A DNA stretch of 64,000 nt from Streptomyces sp. PsTaAH-137 (GTDB lineage Bacteria; Actinomycetota; Actinomycetes; Streptomycetales; Streptomycetaceae). Positions within the stretch are counted from its first letter, which is position 1; each line of letters starts with the position of its first letter. The notes beneath the pieces are model-generated. The model was not told the DNA's origin, did no database searches, and worked only from the letters and a program-made list of their open reading frames with translations. Of the stretch, positions 32,927-41,626 are shown piece after piece. Made by a program: the position numbers and the translations under genes. The stretch is taken from the NCBI RefSeq assembly GCF_003259365.1, contig NZ_QLLY01000002.1, positions 1-64,000 on the forward strand, written 5' to 3'.

Positions 32927-34924
32927 GTGCGCTCCCGCTCCTTCGCCCTGACGCTCGTGGCGGCGCTGCTCGGCGCCGCCACGCTGCTCGCCCCGTCCGC
33001 GTCCGCGCACCCGCCCGCACCGCGGGGCGGCTGCGATCCGCTGACGGCCTCAGGCGGCGACTGCCTGCTGCCCTTCCCCAACGACTGGTACACCCGCACG
33101 GACGCCGGTATGCCGACCGGCCGCCGGGTCGCCTTCACCTCGGACATGCTGCCGCGCGGGGCCGCCGCACCTGCCGTGGACCCGACGGCCTGGAACCGTT
33201 CGGACGGCTTCTCGCCCGGCTCGGCCCTCCTCGTCCAGGTGCCGGGCCTCGACCTCACCACCACCGGCGCCGCCCCGCTGACCGACATCGGCAGCTCCCT
33301 CGACCGGGACGCACCGATCGTCCTGCTGGACACGACGACCGGTGAACGGTGGCCGTACTGGGCCGAGCTGGACGCCAACGCGACGGGCCAGGACCGTCAG
33401 GCGCTGCTGATCCACCCGGCGAGGAACTTCAGCGAGGGCCATCACTACGCCGTGGCGCTGCGCGACCTCAGGGACGCCACCGGCCACCGGCTGCCGACGC
33501 CGGACACGTTCGCGAAGGTGGCGGGCAGGCAGCTCCCGCGCCGCGACGCCCTGGCCGCCCGCCAACGCCAGCTCCAGCCCGCGCTGCGGACCTTGAGGAA
33601 CCACGGGACCAGCACCGCCGACCTCTATCTGGCCTGGGACTTCACCGTCGCCAGCGCCCGCGGCCTGACCGGCGACCTGTTCTCGATCCGGGACGACGCC
33701 TTCCGCCGACTGGGCTCCGCGTCACCGCAGTTCGCGGTCACCGGCGTCAAGGACCTCACGCCCGACCAGGACGCCCGGATCGCCCGCGAGGTCACGGGCA
33801 CGGTGACGGTCCCCAGCTATCTCTCCCTGCCGGGCGGCCCGCCCGGATCCGCCTTCCACCGGGGCCGCGACGGCACCCCGACCCGCCTGCCCGGCAACGT
33901 CCAACTGGCCGCGTTCCGCTGCGAGATACCCCGTACGGCCTTCACCGGAGAACCGTCCCGCCCGGCCCTGTACGGACACGGTCTGCTCGGCGGCGCGAAC
34001 GAGGTCGGCGCGGGCAACGTCAAGGCCATGGCGGCCGAGCACGACTTCACCTTCTGCGCGACCGACTGGATCGGCATGGCGCAGGCCGACATCCCCGTCG
34101 TGCTCGGCGCGCTCGCCGACCTGAGCCGCTTCCCCGCGGTCCCCGAGCGCAGCGAACAGGGCATGCTGAACGCCATGTTCCTGGGCCGCGCCCTGATCCA
34201 CCGGAACGGCTTGCCGGGCGACCCGGCGTTCCGCACCGCGGACGGCAGCCCGCTGATCGACACCGCGCACGGCCTCTCCTACGACGGCAACAGCCAGGGC
34301 GGCATCCTGGGCGGCGCCCTGGTGGCGGCCGCGAAGGACGTGCGGCGCGGGGTGCTGGGCGTGACCGGCATGAACTACGGTCTGCTGCTCAACCGCAGTG
34401 CGGACTTCGCACCGTTCCAGCAGGTCCTCGACGCCGCCTACCCGGACCGGCTGCGCCAGCAGATCGTCCTCCAGCTCTACCAGATGGTCTGGGACCGCGG
34501 CGAGACGAACGGCTACGCGCAGACCCTCGCCGGGAACGGCGACCGCGTCCTGATGCACCTCGCGTACGGGGACCACCAGGTCGCGAACGCGGCGGCCGAC
34601 GTGGAGGCCCGCACCCTCGGTGCCCGCCTGCTCACCCCGGCGCTGGCCCCGGGCCGCAGCCCGGACAAGGTCCCTTACTGGGGCATCCGCCGGGCCGGGA
34701 AGCCGCCCCTGCGCGAGGGCTCCGCGATGGTCGTCTGGGACAGCGGCACGCCGACACCGCCGCTGACGAACACCCCGCCCACGGAACCGGCGTACGGCAA
34801 GGACCCGCACTCCGATCCGCGCGCCACGGCGGCGGCCCGGCAGCAGAAGGCGACGTTCCTGCGCACCGGGACCGTCATCGACGTGTGCGACCGGGCGCCC
34901 TGCCGCTCGCTTCCCACGCCGTGA
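32927..34924 (+). CDS. Secreted alpha/beta-hydrolase-like protein
   Basis: A 665-residue exported protein with a Sec signal at 1-27. The start codon is a GTG at 32927, 7 bp after the GDSL hydrolase stop, with GGAGG inside the end of that gene. The conserved region includes LYGHGLLGGANEVGAGNV (an oxyanion-like stretch, about 345-362) and SYDGNSQGGILGGAL (a G-x-S-x-G nucleophile elbow, about 444-458). The overall size and sequence suggest an extracellular lipase/esterase-like enzyme, but I cannot assign a substrate. Terminator hairpin follows. Transcription is probably linked to the GDSL gene. Confidence 0.75.
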   Translation: MRSRSFALTLVAALLGAATLLAPSASAHPPAPRGGCDPLTASGGDCLLPFPNDWYTRTDAGMPTGRRVAFTSDMLPRGAAAPAVDPTAWNRSDGFSPGSALLVQVPGLDLTTTGAAPLTDIGSSLDRDAPIVLLDTTTGERWPYWAELDANATGQDRQALLIHPARNFSEGHHYAVALRDLRDATGHRLPTPDTFAKVAGRQLPRRDALAARQRQLQPALRTLRNHGTSTADLYLAWDFTVASARGLTGDLFSIRDDAFRRLGSASPQFAVTGVKDLTPDQDARIAREVTGTVTVPSYLSLPGGPPGSAFHRGRDGTPTRLPGNVQLAAFRCEIPRTAFTGEPSRPALYGHGLLGGANEVGAGNVKAMAAEHDFTFCATDWIGMAQADIPVVLGALADLSRFPAVPERSEQGMLNAMFLGRALIHRNGLPGDPAFRTADGSPLIDTAHGLSYDGNSQGGILGGALVAAAKDVRRGVLGVTGMNYGLLLNRSADFAPFQQVLDAAYPDRLRQQIVLQLYQMVWDRGETNGYAQTLAGNGDRVLMHLAYGDHQVANAAADVEARTLGARLLTPALAPGRSPDKVPYWGIRRAGKPPLREGSAMVVWDSGTPTPPLTNTPPTEPAYGKDPHSDPRATAAARQQKATFLRTGTVIDVCDRAPCRSLPTP

Positions 34925-34925
34925 C

Positions 34926-34960
34926 GTGAAGAGGCACTCTGGAGGGGAGTGCCTCTTCAC
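34926..34960. terminator. Terminator hairpin after the secreted hydrolase pair
   Basis: GTGAAGAGGCACTC at 34926-34939 pairs perfectly with 34947-34960, a 14-bp stem with a 7-nt loop. Confidence 0.8.
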
Positions 34961-34987
34961 CCTCTTCACCACGCGGAGGTGGCGGCC

Positions 34988-35254
34988 ATGCGTCTGATCC
35001 GGACCGGTGACGAACCGGTCACCGCCCGCAGCCCCCTGCGGCTGCGCCTGGGCCTGGCCCTGTTCGGCCTGCTGTGGACGACGGCCGGCACCGTGGCCTT
35101 CCTCCTCGCCCACCGCCCCGCCTGGGCCCTGGCCTGCGGCGCCCTCTGGCTGATCACGACGATCGACCTCCTCATGATCACCCGCCACATTCGCCAGGGC
35201 CCCCACTACCAACCGGGCCGAGACATCCCCCCGTACAAAAAAAGCGCCCCGTAA
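34988..35254 (+). CDS. DUF6343 family small membrane protein
   Basis: An 88-residue protein with two hydrophobic segments (about 22-42 and 46-64). The N-terminal RTGDEPVTARSPLRLRLGLA and the C-terminal GPHYQPGRDIPPY are what I recall of the DUF6343 family of Streptomyces. The ATG at 34988 has GCGGAGGTGG upstream, so the start is firm; an earlier in-frame start at 34949 is inside the terminator. The last residues (KKSAP) are encoded by a hairpin that also belongs to a repeat and a terminator for the opposite strand. The function is unknown. Confidence 0.82.
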   Translation: MRLIRTGDEPVTARSPLRLRLGLALFGLLWTTAGTVAFLLAHRPAWALACGALWLITTIDLLMITRHIRQGPHYQPGRDIPPYKKSAP

Positions 35255-35261
35255 GGGGCGC
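35237..35261 (-). terminator. Intrinsic terminator for the leftward TPR gene
   Basis: On the minus strand GCGCCCC-TTAC-GGGGCGC is followed by seven T residues, a textbook rho-independent terminator, unusual in high-GC DNA. It overlaps the last codons of the DUF6343 gene on the other strand. Confidence 0.75.
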
Positions 35262-35274
35262 GGGGAACGGCGCG
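35255..35274 (-). repeat. 20-bp dispersed repeat variant, copy 3
   Basis: GGGGCGCGGGGAACGGCGCG differs from the reverse complement of the main unit by one base (AACGGC for AACTGC). Confidence 0.8.
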
Positions 35275-35320
35275 AGAAGCGGCGACAACCCGCACCCGAC
35301 AGACGAGAAGGCGCCCCGAA

Positions 35321-35340
35321 GGGGCGCGGGGAACGGCGCG
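35321..35340 (-). repeat. 20-bp dispersed repeat variant, copy 4
   Basis: Identical to copy 3, 66 bp away, again preceded by a GCGCCCC arm that can form a short hairpin with GGGGCGC. Confidence 0.8.
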
Positions 35341-35398
35341 AGCAACCACCGCCGACCTGAGCGAGCCGGCGAAAGGCCGACCCCCACGGCGCGACGGC

Positions 35399-35761
35399 TC
35401 AATCGTCGAACCGCGCCGCCGCCACATACTCAGGCTGCGGATCCAGCGCGGCGGCCAGCCGGAAATGCCGCCGGGCCTGCTGCGGCCGAGCCCACCGCTC
35501 ATAGGTCCGGGCCAGCGCGAAGTGCGCGAACGCATTGTCCGGCTCCCGCTCGAGAACGATGGAGAACTCCAGCTCGGCGGCGCGCAACTGCGCGGCGGCG
35601 AAGAAGGCACGAGCCCGCAGCAGCCGCGCGGCGGTGTTCTCCGGATGCGCGGCGATCACGTCGTCGAGCAGCTTCACCGCACCACGAGGATCCCGCGCGG
35701 CGAGCAGCTGCTCGGCAGCGCGGTAGTCGATGACGTGCGTCTCCGGGGTGGCGTCGGACAC
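35399..35761 (-). CDS. Tetratricopeptide repeat protein
   Basis: A 120-residue, probably all-helical protein with about two and a half TPR units (AAEQLLAARDPRGAVKLLDDVIAAHPENTAARLLRARAFF, then AELEFSIVLEREPDNAFAHFALARTYE), followed by a third unit (RPQQARRHFRLAAALDPQPEY). It is likely an adaptor that binds other proteins. The GTG at 35761 is chosen, with GGAAGGGAG upstream; the frame can be extended 15 residues without coding bias. A strong terminator lies downstream at 35237-35261. Confidence 0.85.
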   Translation of the reverse strand: MSDATPETHVIDYRAAEQLLAARDPRGAVKLLDDVIAAHPENTAARLLRARAFFAAAQLRAAELEFSIVLEREPDNAFAHFALARTYERWARPQQARRHFRLAAALDPQPEYVAAARFDD

Positions 35762-35843
35762 GGTGTGCTCCCTTCCGGTGTCGACCACGTCAACGCCGTG
35801 GCCCATGGGGGCTATTCCTGCCCGCCGCGCACCCGCAGGACAC

Positions 35844-36227
35844 TCAGCCGAGCGACACGGCGAGCACCATCCCGGTCAGCACGAGGACGGCTCCCGCCAT
35901 CATGAAAATCCGGTCCACACCGGGCCGTTCCCCGCCGAGCAGCACGGTCTCGCGCGGGTCGTCGGTGTCGTACGCGACGCTGACGACACCGCCCGCGGGC
36001 AGGGGCAGCCGCTTGCTGGCCGGCACCGGCGAGACGACCTCTATGACCTGGCCGTCGCCGGTCGCGAACTGCAGCAGCGGCCGGTCGGACCCGGGCTGCG
36101 GCGGCTTGACCAGCGCCTCGACCACGTTCCCGGCGACCCGGACGCGCCGGGTGCGCTGAAGCCCGTAGGCGCCCGCGAGGAGGGCGACGAGACCGCCCAT
36201 CGCGGTGAACGCCGCCAGAACGATCAT
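35844..36227 (-). CDS. DUF3592 family membrane protein
   Basis: A 127-residue protein with a membrane segment at each end (about 3-20 and 105-124) and a beta-rich loop between them ([53 protein letters not shown]). This order is typical of DUF3592 proteins; the function is unknown. Its ATG overlaps the coaE stop as ATGA, so the two genes are translationally coupled. Confidence 0.82.
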   Translation of the reverse strand: MIVLAAFTAMGGLVALLAGAYGLQRTRRVRVAGNVVEALVKPPQPGSDRPLLQFATGDGQVIEVVSPVPASKRLPLPAGGVVSVAYDTDDPRETVLLGGERPGVDRIFMMAGAVLVLTGMVLAVSLG

Positions 36228-36832
36228 TGCGAGGCGGTGCGCGCCCGGCGCACCAGGTCGGCCCAGACCGCGTCGACCTGCTCTCTGAGCCGGTCGAGGG
36301 ACACGTCGTTGTCGATCACGACGTCGGCGACGGCGAGCCGCTTCTCGCGGGTGGCCTGCGCGGCCATCCGGGCCCGCGCGTCCTCCTCGCTCATGCCGCG
36401 CAGCCGCGTCAGCCGGTCGAGCTGGGTCCCGGCGCTCGCGTCAACCACGACGACCAGGTCGTAGAGGGGCGCCAGGCCGTTCTCCGCGAGCAGGGGCACG
36501 TCGTGGACGACGACCGAGTCCGGTCCCGCCGACGCGGCCAGCTCCGCGGAGCGCGCGCCGACCAGCGGGTGCACGATCTTGTTGAGCGTGGCCAGTTTGT
36601 CGGAGTCGGCGAAGACGATCGATCCCAGCTTGGGGCGGTCGAGCGTGCCGTCGGCCGTGAGGATGTCCTCGCCGAACGCGTCGACGACGGCCGCGAGCCC
36701 CGGTGTGCCGGGCTCGACGACCTCACGGGCGATGCGGTCGGCGTCGATGAGGAGCGCGCCGCGCTCCACCAGGAGTCTCGACACTTCGCTCTTGCCGGAA
36801 CCGATTCCCCCGGTCAAGCCCACAGACAACAA
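36224..36832 (-). CDS. coaE: Dephospho-CoA kinase
   Basis: A 202-residue P-loop kinase that catalyses the last step of coenzyme A synthesis, phosphorylating the 3'-OH of dephospho-CoA with ATP. The Walker A motif [17 protein letters not shown] is at about residues 5-21, followed by the [18 protein letters not shown] substrate-binding stretch and [10 protein letters not shown]. The C-terminus ends in RTASQ without the long uncharacterised C-terminal domain seen in some actinobacteria. The likely start is TTG at 36832, with GGGAGG upstream. Downstream DUF3592 gene overlaps by 4 bp. Confidence 0.93.
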   Translation of the reverse strand: MLSVGLTGGIGSGKSEVSRLLVERGALLIDADRIAREVVEPGTPGLAAVVDAFGEDILTADGTLDRPKLGSIVFADSDKLATLNKIVHPLVGARSAELAASAGPDSVVVHDVPLLAENGLAPLYDLVVVVDASAGTQLDRLTRLRGMSEEDARARMAAQATREKRLAVADVVIDNDVSLDRLREQVDAVWADLVRRARTASQ

Positions 36833-36891
36833 GTCCGCGCCTCCCACTCGCCTCGGCACCCCGGCCCGCGGGGAGCGTCTTTGCGCCGAGC

Positions 36892-37827
36892 CTAGTCGCC
36901 TTCCCGCTCCGCCAGGAACCTCTCGAACTCCAGGCCGATCTCGTCCGCAGACGGGATCTCCATCGACTCGGCCAGCATGTTGCCCCGCGACTCGGCGCCG
37001 GCCGCCGCGTCGTACTGGTGCTCAAGGCCCTGGACGAGCGCGACGAGCTCCTCGTCGCCCTCCTGGATCTGCCGGTCGATCTCCGTCTGCGTGCGGTGCG
37101 CCTCGGTGCGCAGCCCGTGCGCGATGCCGGGCAGGACGAGGCCGGTGGCGGCGGTGACCGCCTCCAGGGCGGTGAGCGCGGCGTCCGGATACGCGGAGCG
37201 CGCGATGTAGTGCGGGACGTGCGCGGCGACGCCGAGCACGTCGAACCCGGCCTGCGTCAGCCGGTACTCGATCAGCGCCTCGGCGCTGCCCGGCACCTGC
37301 GCCTCCTCGAACGGGCTGCGGTGCCCGGGCACCAGGTCCGCGCGGTTCCCGTGCGGGGTGAGGCCGACCGGGCGGGTGTGCGGCACGCCCATCGGGATGC
37401 CGTGGAAGTTCACCGCGAGACGGACGCCGAGCCGCTCCACGATCTCCTGGACGGCCGCCGCGAACCGCTCCCACTCCACGTCCGGCTCGGGACCGGACAG
37501 CAGCAGGAAGGGCGCCCCGGTGGCGTCCTGGACGAGCCGCACCTCGATCGAGGGGACCTCGTAGTCGGTCCAGCTGTCGCGCTTGAACGTCAGCAGCGGA
37601 CGGCGGGCCCGGTAGTCGACGAGCCGGTCGTGGTCGAAGCGCGCCACGAGCTGGTGCGGCAGCGCGTCGAGAAGACGCTCGACGATCTGGTCGCCGGTCT
37701 CTCCCGCGTCGATGTAACCGTCGAAGTGATAGAGCATGACAAGGCCGGCGGACTCCTGGGCGAGTGCCATGTCGACCGTGGCCAGGCCCTTCGGCTCCCA
37801 TGTGTACAAATCCTGCGGATCAAGCAC
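36892..37827 (-). CDS. PAC2-family (proteasome assembly chaperone-like) protein
   Basis: A 311-residue cytosolic protein of the PAC2 family. Recognisable parts are [20 protein letters not shown] (about 29-48), [20 protein letters not shown] (about 141-160), and [18 protein letters not shown] (about 206-223). Actinobacteria have 20S proteasomes, and PAC2 proteins are structural relatives of eukaryotic assembly chaperones; a role with the bacterial proteasome is an inference. The ending is an acidic coiled segment ([16 protein letters not shown]). The GTG at 37827 is the start. Confidence 0.85.
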   Translation of the reverse strand: MLDPQDLYTWEPKGLATVDMALAQESAGLVMLYHFDGYIDAGETGDQIVERLLDALPHQLVARFDHDRLVDYRARRPLLTFKRDSWTDYEVPSIEVRLVQDATGAPFLLLSGPEPDVEWERFAAAVQEIVERLGVRLAVNFHGIPMGVPHTRPVGLTPHGNRADLVPGHRSPFEEAQVPGSAEALIEYRLTQAGFDVLGVAAHVPHYIARSAYPDAALTALEAVTAATGLVLPGIAHGLRTEAHRTQTEIDRQIQEGDEELVALVQGLEHQYDAAAGAESRGNMLAESMEIPSADEIGLEFERFLAEREGD

Positions 37828-37869
37828 AGTGACCGCTCCTCCTCGTGTTCTTCAGGGGGAACGCGCGCG

Positions 37870-37899
37870 AAGGGCGCGAGCATTCCCGCCCGCGCCCTT
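37870..37899. terminator. Hairpin between amine oxidase and PAC2 genes
   Basis: AAGGGCGCG pairs with CGCGCCCTT (12-nt loop), lying just after the stop of the amine oxidase gene. Confidence 0.6.
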
Positions 37900-37931
37900 T
37901 CTCAGCAGCCTCTTACATGTCCGACAGCCGG

Positions 37932-39545
37932 TCAGCTCGCCATCACGCGCGCGTGCAGCCTGGTCACCGCCCGCCGCGCCGACGTGAACGCGCCGTGCTG
38001 CCAGGCGTCGGTGTAGCTGAGCCAGTCACCGGCGAAGTAGACGCGGCCCGACGGCTCGTTGAGCGCCTTGTAGCGCGGATCGTCGGGGCCGCCGGGGGTG
38101 TTGTGCCAGGCGCCTTCCAGGTGCGGGGTCTGCCGCCAGTGGTGGGAGAACGACGTGGCGAGTTCGGTGCGGTACTTCTCGCCGTAGATCTTCACGCCCT
38201 GCGCGACGGCCCGCGCCTCCCGCGCCGCCGGGCTCAGCTTCGCGTACGCGTCCGCGTCGTCGCCGTAGTTGTAGTACCCGATCATGACGCCGCGCTCGCC
38301 GTGAAACCCGTACGACGGGTGCCAGATGTGGCTGAGGTCCATGTCGGTCTCGGTGATGCCGCCGTAGATCCGGTGGTCGAGCTCCCACCAGCGGGACCGG
38401 TACTCCAGGCCGATCTTTCCGGCGGACTGCGGGGTGATCGCCTCCAGGGCGCTCTGCACGCCCGAGCCGAGGTTGTGCGGGATCTTGGCGAGGATGTTGG
38501 GCGGCAGCGCGCCGACGCAGAAGTCCGCCTCGACGGTTCTGGTGCGTCCGCCCTGCGTGTAGGTGACGACGACCCGGTCGCCCTTGTCCGTGATGTTGCC
38601 GACGGCCGCCCCGGTGTGCACCCTGCGGGCGCCGATGGCCTTGGTCAGCGCCTTCGGTATCTGATCCATGCCGCCCACGGGCTGGAACATCAGCATGGCC
38701 TGGTCGAAGCCGAACTCGAAGGAGAAGTACCGTCCGACGCCGCTCGCGAACACCTCGGACGCGGACGGTACGTCGCCGAGCGGCACCCCGGGCGTCCCGG
38801 TGGCCGCGGGCACGGTGGTGTAGCCGCGCCGCTCGCCGCCGTCGTAGGTCAGCTTGTCGCCCAGCTCACCGAAGTCGGCCAGGAAGTCGACGAGTCGTTC
38901 CTGGTCGGTGGCGGTCAGCTCCTTGTCGAGCGCCCCCTTGTTCGTCGCCTTCGCGAGCAGCTCGGACAGATAGCCGTACACGTCGGCCTTGGCGGTGCGG
39001 TAGCGCACGGGCTTCGTCATGCCGGCCGACTCGTTGAAGAGGTAGGCGTCGGCGTTGGTGTTGGTGAACACCTCGATGGGGACGCCGAGTTCACGGCAGT
39101 AGTCGAGGGTGACCATCCACTGCGGGAGCCGCGCGGGCCCGGCGTTCATGTACTGGCCGTCGCTGAAGCGCGCGGTCTGTTTGTTGCCGTACAGGTCTAC
39201 GGTCGTGTCGCCGCCCCGCACCGTGAAGTTGCGGCCGCCCGTACGCTCCCTGGCCTCCAGGACCGTACAGTCGTAGCCCGCCTTGCCCAGCTCGTAGGCG
39301 GTGGCGAGCCCGGCGATGCCGCCACCGACGATCACCACCTTCGCGGCGCCCCGCCCGCCGAGCGTGAAGTCCCCGGGTCGCGGTGCGCGATAAGGGAGTT
39401 CACGCTGCGCGGCCTGTGCCGTGGGGGCGAGCCCGAGGGCGCCCATGGTGGCGAACATGGCGCCCGCGCCACCGGTGAGTCCGACGTTGCGCAGGAACGC
39501 CCGCCGGCTGTTCCCCGTACCTGCCATCCCCTGTACCACTGCCAT
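37932..39545 (-). CDS. Tat-exported flavin monoamine (L-amino acid) oxidase
   Basis: A 537-residue flavoenzyme. The twin-arginine signal NSRRAFLRN (residues 12-20) is followed by a hydrophobic stretch and APTAQA near residue 43, so it folds with FAD before export. The FAD motif VVIVGGGIAGLATAYELGKAG is at about 70-90, followed by EARERTGGRN. A second FAD-binding segment, GRVYFAGDWLSYTDAWQHGAFTSA, is near the C-terminus, with tryptophan and tyrosine residues of the substrate cage. This architecture is that of L-amino acid or monoamine oxidases, which release ammonia and hydrogen peroxide. The ATG at 39545 follows GAGGGGAG. Confidence 0.9.
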   Translation of the reverse strand: MAVVQGMAGTGNSRRAFLRNVGLTGGAGAMFATMGALGLAPTAQAAQRELPYRAPRPGDFTLGGRGAAKVVIVGGGIAGLATAYELGKAGYDCTVLEARERTGGRNFTVRGGDTTVDLYGNKQTARFSDGQYMNAGPARLPQWMVTLDYCRELGVPIEVFTNTNADAYLFNESAGMTKPVRYRTAKADVYGYLSELLAKATNKGALDKELTATDQERLVDFLADFGELGDKLTYDGGERRGYTTVPAATGTPGVPLGDVPSASEVFASGVGRYFSFEFGFDQAMLMFQPVGGMDQIPKALTKAIGARRVHTGAAVGNITDKGDRVVVTYTQGGRTRTVEADFCVGALPPNILAKIPHNLGSGVQSALEAITPQSAGKIGLEYRSRWWELDHRIYGGITETDMDLSHIWHPSYGFHGERGVMIGYYNYGDDADAYAKLSPAAREARAVAQGVKIYGEKYRTELATSFSHHWRQTPHLEGAWHNTPGGPDDPRYKALNEPSGRVYFAGDWLSYTDAWQHGAFTSARRAVTRLHARVMAS

Positions 39546-39713
39546 GTGCCCGGCTCCCCTCGAAAACCCTGGGTGATCTTGCACGACCCGGGGATCCTGA
39601 CAAGGAGCTGTTACGGCACGGCTGCAACTGCTGTATCGCACACATTTCGAGGTGCGACATGCGGCGCCCTGTGAGGGGCGCGAGCAGCCACCCACGGCTC
39701 GCGGACGAGAACA

Positions 39714-39751
39714 ACAGTGGGCCCGCACCCCGAAGGGTGCGGGCCCACTGT
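39714..39751. terminator. Strong terminator after rpsA
   Basis: A perfect 17-bp stem (39714-39730 with 39735-39751) and CGAA tetraloop, located 31 bp after the rpsA stop. Confidence 0.85.
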
Positions 39752-39781
39752 CAACTACCTGGCGGAACCCGAAGGTTCAGC

Positions 39782-41290
39782 TCAGCTCTGACCACCGGCC
39801 AGCTTCTCACGCAGCGCGGCGAGCGCCTCGTCCGAAGCAAGCGCACCGGAGTTGTCGTCCGACTCCGAGGAGTACGAACCGCCGCCGCCACCGGAGGCAG
39901 CCGGGGCCGCGCCGGCGCCGGCGACAGCACCCTCGGCCTCGGCCTGGGCGTCGGCCTCGCGGGACTTGATGACCTGAGCCTGGTGCTGCTCGAAGCGCTG
40001 CTGCGCCTCGGCGTACTGGGTCTCCCAGGCCTCGCGCTGGGTCTCGAAGCCCTCGAGCCAGTCGTTGGTCTCGGGGTCGAAGCCCTCGGGGTAGATGTAG
40101 TTGCCCTGGTCGTCGTAGGACGCGGCCATGCCGTACAGGGTCGGGTCGAACTCGACGGCCGACGGGTCGGCGCCGAAGGCCTCGTTGGCCTGCTTCAGCG
40201 AGAGGCTGATGCGGCGGCGCTCGAGGTCGATGTCGATGACCTTGACGAAGATCTCGTCGTTGACCTGGACGACCTGCTCCGGGATCTCCACGTGGCGCTC
40301 GGCCAGCTCGGAGATGTGGACCAGACCCTCGATGCCCTCGTCGACGCGGACGAACGCACCGAACGGAACGAGCTTCGTGACCTTACCCGGGACGACCTGA
40401 CCGATCTGGTGCGTGCGGGCGAACTGCTGCCACGGGTCCTCCTGCGTCGCCTTCAGCGACAGGGAGACACGCTCGCGGTCCATGTCGACGTCGAGAACCT
40501 CGACGGTGACTTCCTGGCCGACCTCGACAACCTCGGACGGGTGGTCGATGTGCTTCCAGGAGAGCTCGGAGACGTGGACGAGACCGTCGACGCCACCCAG
40601 GTCCACGAAGGCACCGAAGTTGACGATCGAGGAGACGACGCCGGAGCGGACCTGACCCTTCTGCAGGGTGGTGAGGAACGTCTGGCGCACCTCGGACTGG
40701 GTCTGCTCGAGCCAGGCACGGCGGGACAGGACCACGTTGTTGCGGTTCTTGTCCAGCTCGATGATCTTCGCCTCGAGCTCCTTGCCCACGTAAGGCTGGA
40801 GGTCGCGAACGCGACGCATCTCGACGAGGGAGGCCGGCAGGAAGCCACGGAGGCCGATGTCGAGGATGAGACCACCCTTGACGACCTCGATGACGGTACC
40901 GGTGACGATGCCGTCCTCTTCCTTGATCTTCTCGATGGTGCCCCACGCACGCTCGTACTGCGCGCGCTTCTTCGAGAGGATCAGGCGGCCTTCCTTGTCC
41001 TCCTTCTGGAGAACCAGGGCCTCGATCTCGTCGCCGACCTTGACGACCTCATTGGGGTCGACGTCGTGCTTGATCGAGAGCTCGCGGCTCGGGATGACAC
41101 CTTCGGTCTTGTAACCGATGTCGAGGAGAACCTCGTCCCGGTCAACCTTGACGATGACGCCGTCGACGATGTCGCCATCGTTGAAGTACTTGATCGTCTC
41201 GTCGATGGCGGCGAGGAAAGCTTCCTCGTTACCGATGTCGTTGACCGCAACCTGCGGGGTGGTGGCGGTGGTCTCGGTGCTGCTCGTCAT
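39782..41290 (-). CDS. rpsA: 30S ribosomal protein S1
   Basis: A 502-residue RNA-binding ribosomal protein that helps position mRNA on the 30S subunit. Four S1 domains can be traced (about 35-105, 120-190, 205-275 and 290-360), each with the ...G.V..V...GA.V.....GL.H.SE... pattern; the third reads VRSGVVSSIVNFGAFVDLGGVDGLVHVSEL. The C-terminal 90 residues are a helical/low-complexity extension (AQVIKSREADAQAEAEG, then Gly-rich), normal for actinobacteria. The ATG at 41290 opens MTSSTETT. It has a good HrdB-type promoter about 200 bp upstream and a strong terminator. Confidence 0.95.
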   Translation of the reverse strand: MTSSTETTATTPQVAVNDIGNEEAFLAAIDETIKYFNDGDIVDGVIVKVDRDEVLLDIGYKTEGVIPSRELSIKHDVDPNEVVKVGDEIEALVLQKEDKEGRLILSKKRAQYERAWGTIEKIKEEDGIVTGTVIEVVKGGLILDIGLRGFLPASLVEMRRVRDLQPYVGKELEAKIIELDKNRNNVVLSRRAWLEQTQSEVRQTFLTTLQKGQVRSGVVSSIVNFGAFVDLGGVDGLVHVSELSWKHIDHPSEVVEVGQEVTVEVLDVDMDRERVSLSLKATQEDPWQQFARTHQIGQVVPGKVTKLVPFGAFVRVDEGIEGLVHISELAERHVEIPEQVVQVNDEIFVKVIDIDLERRRISLSLKQANEAFGADPSAVEFDPTLYGMAASYDDQGNYIYPEGFDPETNDWLEGFETQREAWETQYAEAQQRFEQHQAQVIKSREADAQAEAEGAVAGAGAAPAASGGGGGSYSSESDDNSGALASDEALAALREKLAGGQS

Positions 41291-41626
41291 GTGGGAAAGG
41301 GCTCCGGCGGACATTGAAAGTCGGTGGGTACTGCTACGCCGGGACCTGTTTCGCACCGAAGAAGCCGGACAGCCTAGGAAGCGCCGAATCCCGAGCTTCC
41401 GGGAGGCGCCTCGACAACCGAGGGGACATACGACAGATGCGAGCGCAGCCTGCTATGTCTGAGGAACGCAGGCCCGCAGCGCAACTTGTAGCATACGGGG
41501 GCAGCCGGACACGGTCAATGCGCGAAGGCGCACACCCGGGGCGGATCGCCGCATACCCGGCACACATCGCGTCCCACGAGGCCATGAGGTCCGCAGTGCC
41601 CGCAGATTAGTACCAGGGAGCCGATC
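41291..41626. other. Intergenic region holding the rpsA promoter and leader
   Basis: About 336 bp between rpsA and a divergent methyltransferase gene. It contains the rpsA promoter (41490-41518), its untranslated leader of about 190 nt with possible stem-loops, and the ribosome site of the methyltransferase gene (AGGGAG at 41615-41620). No other gene is apparent. Confidence 0.6.
41490..41518 (-). promoter_or_regulatory. HrdB-type promoter of rpsA
   Basis: On the minus strand TTGACC-N17-TATGCT closely matches the housekeeping consensus with ideal spacing. Transcription would start near 41482, giving a leader of about 190 nt before rpsA. Confidence 0.75.
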
